A stretch of DNA of 64,000 bases from DASVXQ01 sp040414855 (GTDB lineage: Bacteria; Actinomycetota; CALGFH01): contig JBEDUQ010000038.1 of NCBI GenBank assembly GCA_040414855.1, positions 1 through 64,000 of the forward strand, in the 5' to 3' direction. Position 1 is the first letter of the stretch. Every line of letters begins with the position of its first letter. The translations under genes and the position numbers were made by a program. The notes beneath the pieces were generated by a model. That model was not told the origin of the DNA. It saw nothing but the letters and a program-made list of their open reading frames with translations, and made no database searches. Positions 10,287-19,337 of the stretch are shown piece by piece.

Positions 10287-11722
10287 TCGGCCGGGCGCGC
10301 GGGACGGACCGGGCCAGCCGCGGGCGGCGGGACGGCGACGCCGGTCGACCCGTCGGAAGAGTCCGTCCCCGGCTCTGAGTCGGCTGGTGGCGCCTTGGCC
10401 AGGGCGAACGGTTCGAGTGCGTGTGCCAGGGCCGCCGGCGCCCGGACGACGATGCGGGTGCCCTCGGCCTGGTGCTCGACCTCGAGGACCTCGCCCTCAC
10501 GGTACGAGCGGTCGAGCAGGTCGCCCCGCTCGAACGGGAGCATGACCGTGAGGTACACGTCAGGGTGCGGAAGCCGGGCGGCGATCTCGGTGAGCAACTC
10601 CTCGATGCCCTGGCCGGTCGCGGCGGAGATCACCGGGGCGTCGGGGAACTGGCGGGCGAGGCGGGCGGCGGAGAGGTCGTCGACCACGTCGGCCTTGTTG
10701 AGGACCAGCAGCTCCGGGACGTCGGCGGCGCCGACCTCGGCGAGGACCTTGCGGACGGCGTCGACCTGACCGGCCGGGTCGGGCCCCGCCGCGTCGACCA
10801 TGTGGACGACGAGGTCCGCGAGGGCGACCTCCTCGAGCGTGGACTTGAAGGCCTCGACGAGGTCGTGCGGCAGCTTGGCGATGAAGCCGACCGTGTCGGT
10901 GAAGGTCACCGAGCGCCCGCTGGGAAGGTCCAAGCGCCTGGTCGTCGGGTCGAGCGTCGAGAACAGCTTGTCCTCAACCAGCACCCCCGCTCCGGAGAGT
11001 CGGTTGAGCAGCGTCGACTTGCCGGCGTTGGTGTAGCCGGCGAGGGCGACCCCGGGCAACCCGGCGTGCTCACGGCCGCGCCGCTTGACCTCGCGGGTCT
11101 TGGTCATCTCCTCGAGGTCGTGGTGCAGCCTGGTGATGCGGCGGCGGATGCGCCGCCGGTCGACCTCCATCTTGGTCTCGCCAGGACCGCGACGGGTGCC
11201 GATGCCGCCACCCATGCGGTTGAGGCTCTCGCCCCAGCCGCGCAGCCGGGGCAGGAGGTAGTTGAGCTGGGCGAGCTCAACCTGCGCCTTGCCCTCCCGG
11301 CTGGTCGCGTGCTGCGCGAAGATGTCGAGGATCAGCGCGGTGCGGTCGATCACCTTGGCGTCCACCAGCTCCTCCAGACGGCGGAGCTGCCCAGGCGACA
11401 GCTCGTCGTCCATGATCACGGTGTCCGCGTCCTGGGCCTTCACCATCTCGGCGACCTCGGCCACCTTGCCCTTTCCGACGAAGGTGCGGGCGTCCGGCCG
11501 GATACGGCGCTGAAGGGTCGCGTCGACGACCTCGGCTCCGGCCGTCTCGGTGAGGCGTCGAAGCTCCTCGAGCGAGCGCTCCGTCGCCTCGATGGATCCG
11601 CCAACGGCAACGCCAACGAGGACGACCCGCTCGAGCCGAAGCTTCCGCAGCTCGACGAGCTTGATCTCGGCGTCGTCCCGGCGGGAGCCGGTGGGATGCT
11701 TGCGCTCAGTGATGTCTGTCAT
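10238..11722 (-). CDS. hflX: Ribosome-associated GTPase HflX
   Basis: 494 residues. The N-terminal HflX domain (about 15-190) contains GGSIEATERSLEELRRL, TFVGKGKVAEV and the LSPGQLRRLEEL helix; it binds the ribosome. The GTPase domain has G1 GYTNAGKSTLLNRL, switch II DTVGFIAKLPH and NKAD. HflX splits or rescues stalled 70S ribosomes in stress. The ATG at 11720-11722 is taken because it gives the normal length; the frame is open for 54 more codons with no family similarity. The tail after about residue 450 is an Ala/Pro-rich extension ending in PGPSAR, and the DNA coding for its end is duplicated downstream. It follows the dap/mia block, an order kept in mycobacteria and streptomycetes. Confidence 0.93.
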   Translation of the reverse strand: MTDITERKHPTGSRRDDAEIKLVELRKLRLERVVLVGVAVGGSIEATERSLEELRRLTETAGAEVVDATLQRRIRPDARTFVGKGKVAEVAEMVKAQDADTVIMDDELSPGQLRRLEELVDAKVIDRTALILDIFAQHATSREGKAQVELAQLNYLLPRLRGWGESLNRMGGGIGTRRGPGETKMEVDRRRIRRRITRLHHDLEEMTKTREVKRRGREHAGLPGVALAGYTNAGKSTLLNRLSGAGVLVEDKLFSTLDPTTRRLDLPSGRSVTFTDTVGFIAKLPHDLVEAFKSTLEEVALADLVVHMVDAAGPDPAGQVDAVRKVLAEVGAADVPELLVLNKADVVDDLSAARLARQFPDAPVISAATGQGIEELLTEIAARLPHPDVYLTVMLPFERGDLLDRSYREGEVLEVEHQAEGTRIVVRAPAALAHALEPFALAKAPPADSEPGTDSSDGSTGVAVPPPAAGPVRPARPAEVAVAQVPIAPGPSAR

Positions 11723-11859
11723 ACCCCCACGGTACCGAGCCGAGCGCGATCCGTCTCGGGAAATTTCCGGCGGAATGACCGTCCGCGGCTGGCCGGCGAC
11801 GACCAGTGATAGCCCCCGCCAATGCGATCCCGAGCCGCGACTCGTCGCGCCCGGCGGTC

Positions 11860-11887
11860 GGCCACCGCAAGCCGGCCACCGCAAGCT
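11860..11887. repeat. 14-bp tandem repeat downstream of dapL
   Basis: GGCCACCGCAAGCC at 11860-11873 and GGCCACCGCAAGCT at 11874-11887, in the dapL-hflX gap, 33 bases beyond the dapL stop. Confidence 0.7.
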
Positions 11888-11919
11888 CTCCGGCCCGTGC
11901 TGACGACGGACCAGACGCG

Positions 11920-13086
11920 TTACTTGCTGAGGAGCGTCTTGCGGACCCGCTCGCAGCCCTCTTCGAGGCGGGCGTCAGGGATGGTCAGCGAGAGACGGAT
12001 GTAGCCCTCGCCGCTCGGACCGTAGCCGGTCCCCGGCGCCACCACGACCCCGGCGTCCTCCAGCAGGCGGGCGGTGAAGGCCACGCTCGACTCCCCCGGC
12101 GGGGTCGGCAGCCACACGTAGAGGGCCCCCTTGGGCGCGTCGACCTTCCAGCCGGCGTCCCAGAAGACCTCCATGATGCGGTCGCGGCGCCGCTGGTAAG
12201 TGGCGATCACCTCGGGCAGGTGCGGCATGTCGCTGTTGAGGGCGACCACCGCGGCCCGCTGGACGGCGTTGAAGACGCCGGAGTCGATGTTGGTCTTGAC
12301 CCGGCCGAGCGCCTCGATAGCGACCTCGCTGCCGACCGCCCAGCCGATCCGCCAGCCGGTCATGTTGAAGATCTTCGAGAGCGAGCCGAACTCGACCGCG
12401 ACGTCGAGCGCGCCGGGCACCTGGAGAATCGATGGGGCGACGAACCCGTCGTAGGTGATCTCGGAGTAGGCGTTGTCGTGTGCGAGCAGGAGGTCATGGT
12501 CGGCGGAGAACCGCACGGCCTGCTCGAACTGCTCCAGCGACGCCACCGCCGAGGTCGGGTTCGACGGGTAGTTGAGCCACAGGATCTTGGCCCGATCGGC
12601 CGCGCCGCGGTCGACGGTCGCGAAGTTGGGGTACCACCCCTCGTCCGCGGACATCGGGATGTGGACCGGCTCGCCGCCGGCGAGGATCGTGCCGATCTCG
12701 TACACGGGATAGCCTGGCTCCGGCACCAGGACCGGGTCGCCCGGGTCGACGAACGCCCACGGCAGGTGGGCGATGCCCTCCTTCGAGCCGATCAGCGGGA
12801 GCACCTGCGTGCCGGGGTCCAGCTCGACCCCGAAGCGTCGCTGGTAGAAGGCGGCGATCGCCTCGCGCAGCTGGGGCAGGCCGAAGTAGCTCGGGTACTG
12901 GTGGGTCAACGGGTCATGGGCGGCGCGCGCCAGCTCCTCGACGATGAAGTCAGGCGTCGGCAGGTCGGGGTCGCCCACGCCGAACGAGATGACGTCGACG
13001 CCCGCGGCCTTGGCGGCCGCGACCTTCCTGTCGATCTCCGCGAAAAGGTACGGGGGGAGCGCTGCGATCCGTCGCGCCGTCTGCAT
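11920..13086 (-). CDS. dapL: LL-diaminopimelate aminotransferase
   Basis: 388 residues, a class I/II PLP aminotransferase. It makes LL-diaminopimelate from tetrahydrodipicolinate in one step, using glutamate as the amino donor, for lysine and peptidoglycan. Seen: ISFGVGDPDLPTPDFIVEEL at the start, GSKEGIAHL, the NYPSNPTSAVAS substrate loop, and the PLP lysine in SLSKIFNMTGWRIGWAVG. The setting directly behind dapF, the next pathway step, supports DapL over other aminotransferases. The ATG at 13084-13086 is 8 bases past the dapF stop, with AAGGAG in the end of dapF. The frame runs on upstream through dapF and is not coding there. Mycobacteria and streptomycetes mostly use the succinylase route, so DapL is a taxonomic clue. 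Confidence 0.85.
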   Translation of the reverse strand: MQTARRIAALPPYLFAEIDRKVAAAKAAGVDVISFGVGDPDLPTPDFIVEELARAAHDPLTHQYPSYFGLPQLREAIAAFYQRRFGVELDPGTQVLPLIGSKEGIAHLPWAFVDPGDPVLVPEPGYPVYEIGTILAGGEPVHIPMSADEGWYPNFATVDRGAADRAKILWLNYPSNPTSAVASLEQFEQAVRFSADHDLLLAHDNAYSEITYDGFVAPSILQVPGALDVAVEFGSLSKIFNMTGWRIGWAVGSEVAIEALGRVKTNIDSGVFNAVQRAAVVALNSDMPHLPEVIATYQRRRDRIMEVFWDAGWKVDAPKGALYVWLPTPPGESSVAFTARLLEDAGVVVAPGTGYGPSGEGYIRLSLTIPDARLEEGCERVRKTLLSK

Positions 13087-13094
13087 CCGAGCGA

Positions 13095-13982
13095 TCACTC
13101 CTTGGGTGAGGGAACCGTCGTCTGGGGAGCCGCTTCGCCGAGCTCCGCGAGCAGGTCGGGGGCGAAGGTGCCATAGGCGACCTCCCTCGCCGGGCCGGTC
13201 ATGCGGACGGTGCCGCCCGGTGCCCACTCCAGCTCGAGCGGACCACCTCGCAGCTCGATCGTCACCCGGCCGCCGACCAGGCCGCGGATCTGGCTGGCCA
13301 CGGCGACGGCGCAGGCGCCGGTGCCGCACGCGAGCGTCTCCCCGACGCCACGCTCCCAGGTCCGCTGGCGCAGTCGCTCTGAGCCGAGGACCTGGACGAA
13401 TTCGACGTTGGTGAGGTTGGGGAACGCCGGGTGCCGTTCCAGCAGGGGCCCGACCGTGGTCACCGGAGCCTTGTCGACGTCGTCGACGAACACCACGGCA
13501 TGCGGGTTGCCCATAGAGAGACAAGTCGCTTCGTAGACCTCGCCGTCCGCGTGCAGCGGCTCCTTGAGCGCCTCGCCCTCGCCGACCATCGGCAGGTCGG
13601 CGCGGTCGAAGCGGGGCGCGCCCATGTCGACCGCGACCCGGTCGACCTTGCCGTTCCGGTCGAGGAAAAGGTCGAGGTGCTTGACGCCACCGCGGGTCTC
13701 GAGGTCGAACGCCTCGGAGACATGGCCGCGGTCCGCGAGGTACTTGCCGACCACCCGCACCCCGTTGCCGCACATCTCCGCGACCGAGCCGTCGGCGTTG
13801 CGGTAGTCCATGAAGTACGGCGCGGCCGTCCCCGGGGCGATCCGGATCACGCCGTCCGCGCCGATCCCCATGTGCCGGTCGCACACCTTCCGGACGAATT
13901 CGGGGCCGATGTCGATACGGCCGTCGAGGTCCGCGATGACCACGAAATCGTTGCCGGTGCCGTGCGCCTTGACGAACTCCAC
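13095..13982 (-). CDS. dapF: Diaminopimelate epimerase
   Basis: 295 residues. Converts LL- to meso-diaminopimelate without cofactor, using two cysteines that trade protons: the first in AEMCGNGVRVVGKYL, the second in LACGTGACAVAVAS. The N-terminus VEFVKAHGTGNDFVVIADLD is the family opening. The GTG at 13980-13982 is chosen: GGGAGGCG lies upstream inside the end of miaA, whose stop is 2 bases away. A longer frame into miaA lacks similarity. Part of a minus-strand operon miaB - ligB-like - miaA - dapF - dapL with no gaps above 8 bases. Confidence 0.95.
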   Translation of the reverse strand: MEFVKAHGTGNDFVVIADLDGRIDIGPEFVRKVCDRHMGIGADGVIRIAPGTAAPYFMDYRNADGSVAEMCGNGVRVVGKYLADRGHVSEAFDLETRGGVKHLDLFLDRNGKVDRVAVDMGAPRFDRADLPMVGEGEALKEPLHADGEVYEATCLSMGNPHAVVFVDDVDKAPVTTVGPLLERHPAFPNLTNVEFVQVLGSERLRQRTWERGVGETLACGTGACAVAVASQIRGLVGGRVTIELRGGPLELEWAPGGTVRMTGPAREVAYGTFAPDLLAELGEAAPQTTVPSPKE

Positions 13983-13984
13983 GG

Positions 13985-14932
13985 CTAGTCGCCTCCCGTC
14001 CGAGCCTGCTCGCTGAACTCGTCCAGCGCCCATGCTGCCAGGTCAGGTCCGGGGGGAAGGGTACCCCATCGCACCCGCGGATCCCTGCGGAACCAGGCGA
14101 ACTGGCGGCGCGCGTAGGTGCGGGTGCGGGCGACCACCTGGTCGAGGGCCGGCTCGATCGGGTCGCCCGCCTCCAGCGCGTCCAGCAGCTCCTTGTAGCC
14201 GAGGGCCTGCCGAGCGGTCCGCGACAGCGGGCGTTCGGCGAGCCGGCGGACCTCGTCGACCAGGCCGGCCTTGGCCATCGCGGCGACCCGCTGGGCGACG
14301 CGGTCGCGCAGCAGCTCCTGCCCCGGGTCCAGCCCGAGGACGGTGAGCCGGTAGCGCGAGACCGGCGCGTCCATCGCGCCCCTGAACGAGGAGAACGGCC
14401 GGCCGGTCAGCTCCATGACCTCGAGCGCCCGCACGATGCGGCGGAGGTTTGCCGGTTGGATGCGCGCGGCGGCCGGTGGGTCGCCACGCTCCAGCCGCGC
14501 GTACATCTCCGGCAGGCCCGCGCTGGCCGCCTCGGCTTCGAGTCGGCGACGGATGCCGGCGTCGGTCGGCGGGAACACGAACTCGTCGACCACCGCGTGG
14601 AAATACAGGCCCGAGCCTCCAACCAGCAGCGGCGTCCGTCCGCGCGCGAGCACGTCGGCGATCGCGTCGCGCGCCAGCGGCTGGAATCGCGCGACCGAGA
14701 ACTCCTCGCCGGGGTCGACCAGGTCCACCAGGTGGTGCGGGACCCCTGACCGCTCGGCCGCGGTCGGCTTGGCGGTGCCGATGTCCATGCCCCGGTAGAC
14801 CAGCATGGCGTCGGCGCTGATCACCTCGGCGTCCAGGCGCGGCGCGAGCTCGAGGGCGAGCGAGGTCTTCCCCGCCGCGGTCGGGCCGACCAGGGCGAGG
14901 ACCGGGCCGGGTCGCTCGCTGAGCTCGCTCAC
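13985..14932 (-). CDS. miaA: tRNA dimethylallyltransferase MiaA
   Basis: 315 residues. Transfers the dimethylallyl group to A37 of tRNAs reading UNN codons; MiaB, encoded two genes upstream, then adds the methylthio group. Seen: P-loop GPTAAGKTSLALELA, SADAMLVYRGMDIGTAKPT, HHLVDLVDPGEEFSVA, and the C-terminal TRTYARRQFAWFRRDPR. The start is the GTG at 14930-14932, which overlaps the TGA of the upstream gene as GTGA. The upstream extension of the frame is the shadow of that gene. Confidence 0.95.
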   Translation of the reverse strand: MSELSERPGPVLALVGPTAAGKTSLALELAPRLDAEVISADAMLVYRGMDIGTAKPTAAERSGVPHHLVDLVDPGEEFSVARFQPLARDAIADVLARGRTPLLVGGSGLYFHAVVDEFVFPPTDAGIRRRLEAEAASAGLPEMYARLERGDPPAAARIQPANLRRIVRALEVMELTGRPFSSFRGAMDAPVSRYRLTVLGLDPGQELLRDRVAQRVAAMAKAGLVDEVRRLAERPLSRTARQALGYKELLDALEAGDPIEPALDQVVARTRTYARRQFAWFRRDPRVRWGTLPPGPDLAAWALDEFSEQARTGGD

Positions 14933-15762
14933 CGTGCCTCGATTACCCCCACCAGGTAGCCGACCCCGAAGGGCGCGGCCTCGTACCGCACCTCGCCGTG
15001 GAGCTCGCCGGCACCCTGCAATGCTCCAGCGAGCAGCCAGAGCGCCGCCGTCCCACCGACCCGCTGCTCGGCCGCGAGCGCGGGGTCGAGGTCGAGCAGC
15101 CGGTCCAGCTCCGCCTTCCTGATCGCGTCGCCGATCCCGCGGTCGAAGTCCTCCGCCGCCGAATGGAAGCTCCCCGGCGCCTTGGCCGTCCGCCTCGCGG
15201 AGAGGTCGCCCATCACCAGCAGCCCGACCCGGGTTCCGCCGGTTCTTCCGGTCCCAGCGCCTGCGCCGGTCCCCGCGCATGGGCCTGTCCCCCCGGCGGC
15301 GACGCTGAAGGCCCTTCCCGCCGCGGCGGCAGGGCCGGCCGCGAGCGAGGCCGGGATGGTGAACGCGGCCACCTCCGGGAGGTCGCGGACCCGCGCCTCC
15401 TGGCTGAGCAGCCAGGCCGCCACGGCGAGCGACAGCGGCAGCTCCGCGAGCTGGTTGGAGGGCAGGGCCGTCCGGTCGAGCCAATCGGAGGCCAAGGACG
15501 TCCGGCGGGCCGACCCGGCACCGGGGAGGGCGACCTCGACCGGGGGGCCGTAGGGCCGGAACGAGCCGGGCGTGCCAGGGGCGGCCGAGCCCCACGACTC
15601 GGCGGGCCCGACAACCAGCAGCGCCTCGACCTGGTCGAGCACGGTCGCGACCGCGCTCCGGCACGCCGAGCGGAGCTGCTCGAGGTCGTCGTCGGCGCCC
15701 CGCCCGACCCCAGGGACGAGTAGGGGCGGGTGCGGGGCCAGCACCGCGGCCGTGATGGGCAT
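14929..15762 (-). CDS. Class III extradiol dioxygenase-like (LigB superfamily / Memo-like) protein
   Basis: 277 residues. The N-terminal MPITAAVLAPHPPLLVPGV matches the actinobacterial LigB-superfamily protein commonly found between miaB and miaA. The family fold binds a metal through early histidines, but no substrate is known for this subgroup; its constant place among tRNA-modification genes suggests a housekeeping role. A Gly/Thr/Ala-rich insertion near residues 170-190 (AGTGAGAGTGRTGG) looks like a recent repeat expansion. ATG at 15760-15762 shares its A with the miaB stop (TGATG), and its own stop overlaps the miaA GTG. Confidence 0.75.
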   Translation of the reverse strand: MPITAAVLAPHPPLLVPGVGRGADDDLEQLRSACRSAVATVLDQVEALLVVGPAESWGSAAPGTPGSFRPYGPPVEVALPGAGSARRTSLASDWLDRTALPSNQLAELPLSLAVAAWLLSQEARVRDLPEVAAFTIPASLAAGPAAAAGRAFSVAAGGTGPCAGTGAGAGTGRTGGTRVGLLVMGDLSARRTAKAPGSFHSAAEDFDRGIGDAIRKAELDRLLDLDPALAAEQRVGGTAALWLLAGALQGAGELHGEVRYEAAPFGVGYLVGVIEAR

Positions 15763-17267
15763 CAGCCGACCAGCGGCAGGGGGACCGCCCCGGCTGGCAG
15801 CGGGCGTGGCGGCGGCGCGGCCGCGCACGATCCCTCGGGACGCGTCCTCGGGCGGTGGGCGATCACCGGTCCGGCCATCAGGTGGTGGGGCGCCGCGCGC
15901 TCCACGACCACGGTGACCAGGTCGCCAGGGGAGATCTCCAGCCCATCCGGGCCGGCCGGCCCCGACATCGCGGCCGCCTCAGCGGAGGCCGACCCCGACA
16001 TCGCGGCCGTCTCCCTGGGAGCCGACCCAAGCGCGGGGAAGTGGCAGAGCTTGTTGGTGCGGGTGCGGCCCGACATCCGGGTCGCGTCCGTCTTCGAGCT
16101 CGCCTGCTCGACCAGCAGCTCGACCTCGGTGCCGACCAGGGCGCGGTTGCGCTCCAGGCCGATCGACTCCTGAAGAGCGAGCAGGCGCTGGAAGCGCTCG
16201 CGGACCACCTCGGCGGGAACCTGGTCGGGCATCGTGGCGGCGTCGGTCCCCGGCCGCGGCGAGTACTGGAAGGTGAAGGCCGAGTCGAACCGCGCCTCCT
16301 CGACCAACTCCAGGGTGTGGACGAAGTCCTCCTCGGTCTCACCGGGGAACCCGACGATGATGTCGGTCGAGAAGGCGACCCCGGGGATCGCGGCGCGCAG
16401 CTTGCCGAGGATCTCCATGTACCGGCGGCGACGGTAGCCGCGTCGCATCAGCCGCAGCACCCGGTCCGAGCCGGACTGGAGTGGGAAGTGCACGTGCTCG
16501 CAGAGCGGCCGGCAGCTCGCCATGGCGTCGACCACGTCGTCGCGGAAGTCCTTCGGGTTCGGGCTGGTGAAGCGCAGCCGGTCCAGCCCCTGGACCCCGT
16601 CGAGCCCGCGGAGCAGGTCGCCGAAGAGCTGCCGGTGGCCCGGTAGGTCGGTGCCGTAGGAGTTCACGTTCTGGCCGAGCAGGGTGACCTCGACCACGCC
16701 GCTGGACGCCAGCGCCTCCACCTCGGCCACCACGTCGCCGACGCGCCGGCTGCGCTCCTTGCCGCGGAGCTTCGGCACGATGCAGAAGGTGCAGGTGTTG
16801 TTGCAGCCCACGCTGATCGCGACCCAGGCCGACCATTCCGCCTCACGTCGCGCCGGCAGCGCTGACGGGAACGCCTGCATCTCGTCGAAGAACTCTGCCT
16901 GTGCGACGCCCTGCTCGCGGGCGCGGCGCAGCAGCACGGGCAGGCTGCCGATGTTGTGGGTCCCGAACACGACGTCGACCCACGGCGCGCGCTCGAGGAC
17001 CTTGCCCTGGTCCTTCTGCGCGAGGCAGCCGCCGACCGCGATTGTCAGCCCGCGGCGCGCCTTGGTGGTCGCCAGGTGGCCGAGGGCGCCGTACAGCTTG
17101 TTGTCGGCGTTCTCGCGGACCGCGCAGGTGTTGAGTACGACCAGGTCGGCGTCGTCCGCGTCGCTCGCGGGCTCCATGCCCTGAGCCTCGAGCAGTCCGG
17201 CGATTCGCTCGGAATCGTGCTCGTTCATCTGGCATCCGAAGGTACGGATGAAATAGCGCTCGCTCAT
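15762..17267 (-). CDS. miaB: tRNA-2-methylthio-N6-dimethylallyladenosine synthase MiaB
   Basis: 501 residues. Radical-SAM methylthiotransferase acting on i6A37 of tRNA. The N-terminal UPF0004 domain has Cys12, Cys48 and Cys81 for the auxiliary iron-sulfur cluster; the radical SAM motif is Cys155-x3-Cys159-x2-Cys162 in GCNNTCTFC; a TRAM RNA-binding domain follows from about residue 380. The TRAM domain is split by a repeat insertion (ETAAMSGSASAEAAAMSGP), and the protein ends in a Pro/Ala/Arg-rich tail of about 30 residues, giving a longer C-terminus than usual. First gene of the miaB-dapL operon; the RNase Y hairpin terminator precedes it. Confidence 0.95.
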   Translation of the reverse strand: MSERYFIRTFGCQMNEHDSERIAGLLEAQGMEPASDADDADLVVLNTCAVRENADNKLYGALGHLATTKARRGLTIAVGGCLAQKDQGKVLERAPWVDVVFGTHNIGSLPVLLRRAREQGVAQAEFFDEMQAFPSALPARREAEWSAWVAISVGCNNTCTFCIVPKLRGKERSRRVGDVVAEVEALASSGVVEVTLLGQNVNSYGTDLPGHRQLFGDLLRGLDGVQGLDRLRFTSPNPKDFRDDVVDAMASCRPLCEHVHFPLQSGSDRVLRLMRRGYRRRRYMEILGKLRAAIPGVAFSTDIIVGFPGETEEDFVHTLELVEEARFDSAFTFQYSPRPGTDAATMPDQVPAEVVRERFQRLLALQESIGLERNRALVGTEVELLVEQASSKTDATRMSGRTRTNKLCHFPALGSAPRETAAMSGSASAEAAAMSGPAGPDGLEISPGDLVTVVVERAAPHHLMAGPVIAHRPRTRPEGSCAAAPPPRPLPAGAVPLPLVG

Positions 17268-17333
17268 CAGCCCGTCATGGTAACGCCGGTCACGCCATGG
17301 TGAACTTGGGTTGAGGTCCCCACTCAGCGCGGC

Positions 17334-17358
17334 GGGCCCGGCGCGTCCGGCCGGGCCC
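17334..17358 (-). terminator. Hairpin terminator after rny
   Basis: GGGCCCGGC (17334-17342) and GCCGGGCCC (17350-17358) form a perfect 9-bp stem with a 7-base loop, 17 bases beyond the rny stop. No T run. Confidence 0.6.
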
Positions 17359-17375
17359 CCGTCGCTTGGTTGCGG

Positions 17376-18947
17376 CTACTTCGCGTACTCGACGCTCCGC
17401 AGCTCACGGACCACTGTGATCTTGATCTGCCCTGGGTATTGCAACTCCTGCTCAACTCGCTTGGCCACGTCGCGGGCCAGCACCTGGGCGGCGACGTCGT
17501 CGATGTCGTCGGGCTTCACCATGATGCGGACCTCGCGGCCCGCCTGCATGGCGAAGACCTTGTCCACGCCCGTGTAGCTGCCCGCGATCTCCTCGAGCCG
17601 CTCCAGCCGCTTCACGTAGGACTCCAGCGTCTCGCGCCGTGCGCCGGGACGCCCGCCGGAGATCGCGTCCGCGGCCTGGCAGAGCACCGCCTCGACCGTC
17701 CGCTGCTCGACCTCGCCGTGGTGCGCCTCGATCGCGTGGACCACCTCCGGGCACTCCTTCAGCCTGCGGGCCAGCTCGGCGCCAATGATCGCGTGGGAGC
17801 CCTCGACCTCATGGGTAAGCGCCTTGCCGATGTCGTGCAGGAAGCCGCAGCGCTTGGCGAGCTGCACGTCGATGCCCAGCTCCGACGCCATGATCCCGGC
17901 CAGGTGCGCGGTCTCGATCAGGTGCCGGAGCACGTTCTGCCCATAGGAGGTGCGATACTTCAGCCGCCCGAGCACCCGGACCAGCTCTGGGTGCAGGTCG
18001 GTGATGCCGACCTCGATGCAGGCGTCCTCGCCGGCGCGCCGGACCTCGCTCTCGACCTCGATCTTGGCCCGGTCGTATGTCTCCTCGATGCGGGCCGGGT
18101 GGATGCGGCCGTCGGAGACCAGCTTCTCCAGCGTGATGCGGCCGACCTCGCGGCGGACCGGGTCGAAACAGGACAGCAGCACTGCCTCGGGCGTGTCGTC
18201 GATGATCAGGTTGACGCCCGTGACCGCCTCGAAGGCCCGGATGTTGCGACCCTCGCGACCGATGATGCGACCCTTCATGTCGTCAGACGGCAGCGGCAGC
18301 ACCGCCACGGTCGACTCCGACGTCTGCTCGGAGGCCACCCGCTGAATCGCCAAGGTGACGATCTTGCGGCCTCGCCGCTCGGCCTCCTCGCGGGCCTGCT
18401 GCTCCAGGTCGCGGACGAGCGCCATCGCGTCACGCTTGGCCTCCTCCTCGACCTGCTTGACCAGCATGGCCTTCGCGTCGACCGCGGTCAGGCCCGCGAT
18501 CTGCTCCAGCCGGCGGCGCTGCTCCTCAGCAGCCTCGTCCAGCTCACGCCGCGCCGCGTCCGCCGCCTGCTCGCGCTCTCCCAGACCGGCCTCGCGCCGG
18601 TCCAGAGCGGCCAACTTGCCCTCGATCGTCTCCTCACGGACCAGCAGCCGCTCCTCGCGCCGCTGGACCTCGAGCAATCGCGAACGAGCCTCACTCTCAG
18701 CTTCAGATCGAAGTCTTACCGACTCGCTCTCCGCGGCCTGCCGGCTCTGAAGCGCTGAGTCCCGCGCTTCCACCGCCGCTTCACGTTGCGACGTCTCCGC
18801 CTGCCGGCGCGCGTCCTCGATGATCGCCCGGGCCTGCTCGTCCGCGGAGCCGAGCACCCCAGCCGCCTGTTTCCGCTGGTAGGCCGCGCCCACGGCGAAG
18901 CCTACGATGATTCCGCCAAGGATTCCCAAGATGATGCCGGCCAGCAC
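17376..18947 (-). CDS. rny: Ribonuclease Y
   Basis: 523 residues. Membrane-anchored endoribonuclease that starts mRNA decay. Layout: N-terminal membrane helix (LAGIILGILGGIIVGFAVGA), a long charged coiled coil to about residue 200, a KH domain (DDMKGRIIGREGRNIRAFEA), and an HD domain with the metal motif HDIGKAL near residue 372. The GTG at 18945-18947 is preferred because AAAGGAGG lies 5 bases upstream and the membrane helix then starts at once; an in-frame start at 19028 would add 27 residues with no ribosome site. RNase J is encoded at 30-31.6 kb, so the organism has both enzymes. Confidence 0.93.
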   Translation of the reverse strand: MLAGIILGILGGIIVGFAVGAAYQRKQAAGVLGSADEQARAIIEDARRQAETSQREAAVEARDSALQSRQAAESESVRLRSEAESEARSRLLEVQRREERLLVREETIEGKLAALDRREAGLGEREQAADAARRELDEAAEEQRRRLEQIAGLTAVDAKAMLVKQVEEEAKRDAMALVRDLEQQAREEAERRGRKIVTLAIQRVASEQTSESTVAVLPLPSDDMKGRIIGREGRNIRAFEAVTGVNLIIDDTPEAVLLSCFDPVRREVGRITLEKLVSDGRIHPARIEETYDRAKIEVESEVRRAGEDACIEVGITDLHPELVRVLGRLKYRTSYGQNVLRHLIETAHLAGIMASELGIDVQLAKRCGFLHDIGKALTHEVEGSHAIIGAELARRLKECPEVVHAIEAHHGEVEQRTVEAVLCQAADAISGGRPGARRETLESYVKRLERLEEIAGSYTGVDKVFAMQAGREVRIMVKPDDIDDVAAQVLARDVAKRVEQELQYPGQIKITVVRELRSVEYAK

Positions 18948-19337
18948 AACGGCCTCCTTTGCGCTCCACCCGGCCGGAATGTCCAGCCGGTTCAAGGCCG
19001 CTAAGGCTGACCGCCGACCAAACGCCATCTGGAGCGGCAGCAGCGCCGAGCGGCCGCCCGGCGCTGCGAGGCGTCTCTCTATTACGACCCGAAGGCCGCG
19101 TCCATGAAGACGGCTACAGGTGACGAACGGGTGACTATGAGGGCAGTCCCCTGCCTCCTGGAGTGGGTTGTCTGCTGGACGATCGAGGCACCAAGGTTAC
19201 GTAATCTAGAGTCAGGCTCGGCAGGACCGGGCAGTGTCAGCGTAGGCCGTAGTAGTTGCGTGGTCAAGGAACAGCAGGTCAGGCCGTTGTCAAACAGCTA
19301 TACCCGGTCTTCTCTGTCTTCCCGTGCGCTTTCCGCA
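18948..19337. other. Intergenic region between rny and recX
   Basis: 390 bases upstream of rny and downstream of recX. It contains the stretch giving the rny start its ribosome site and AT-richer patches (around 19200-19215 and 19290-19310), but I find no convincing promoter, RNA gene or ORF. Confidence 0.4.
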
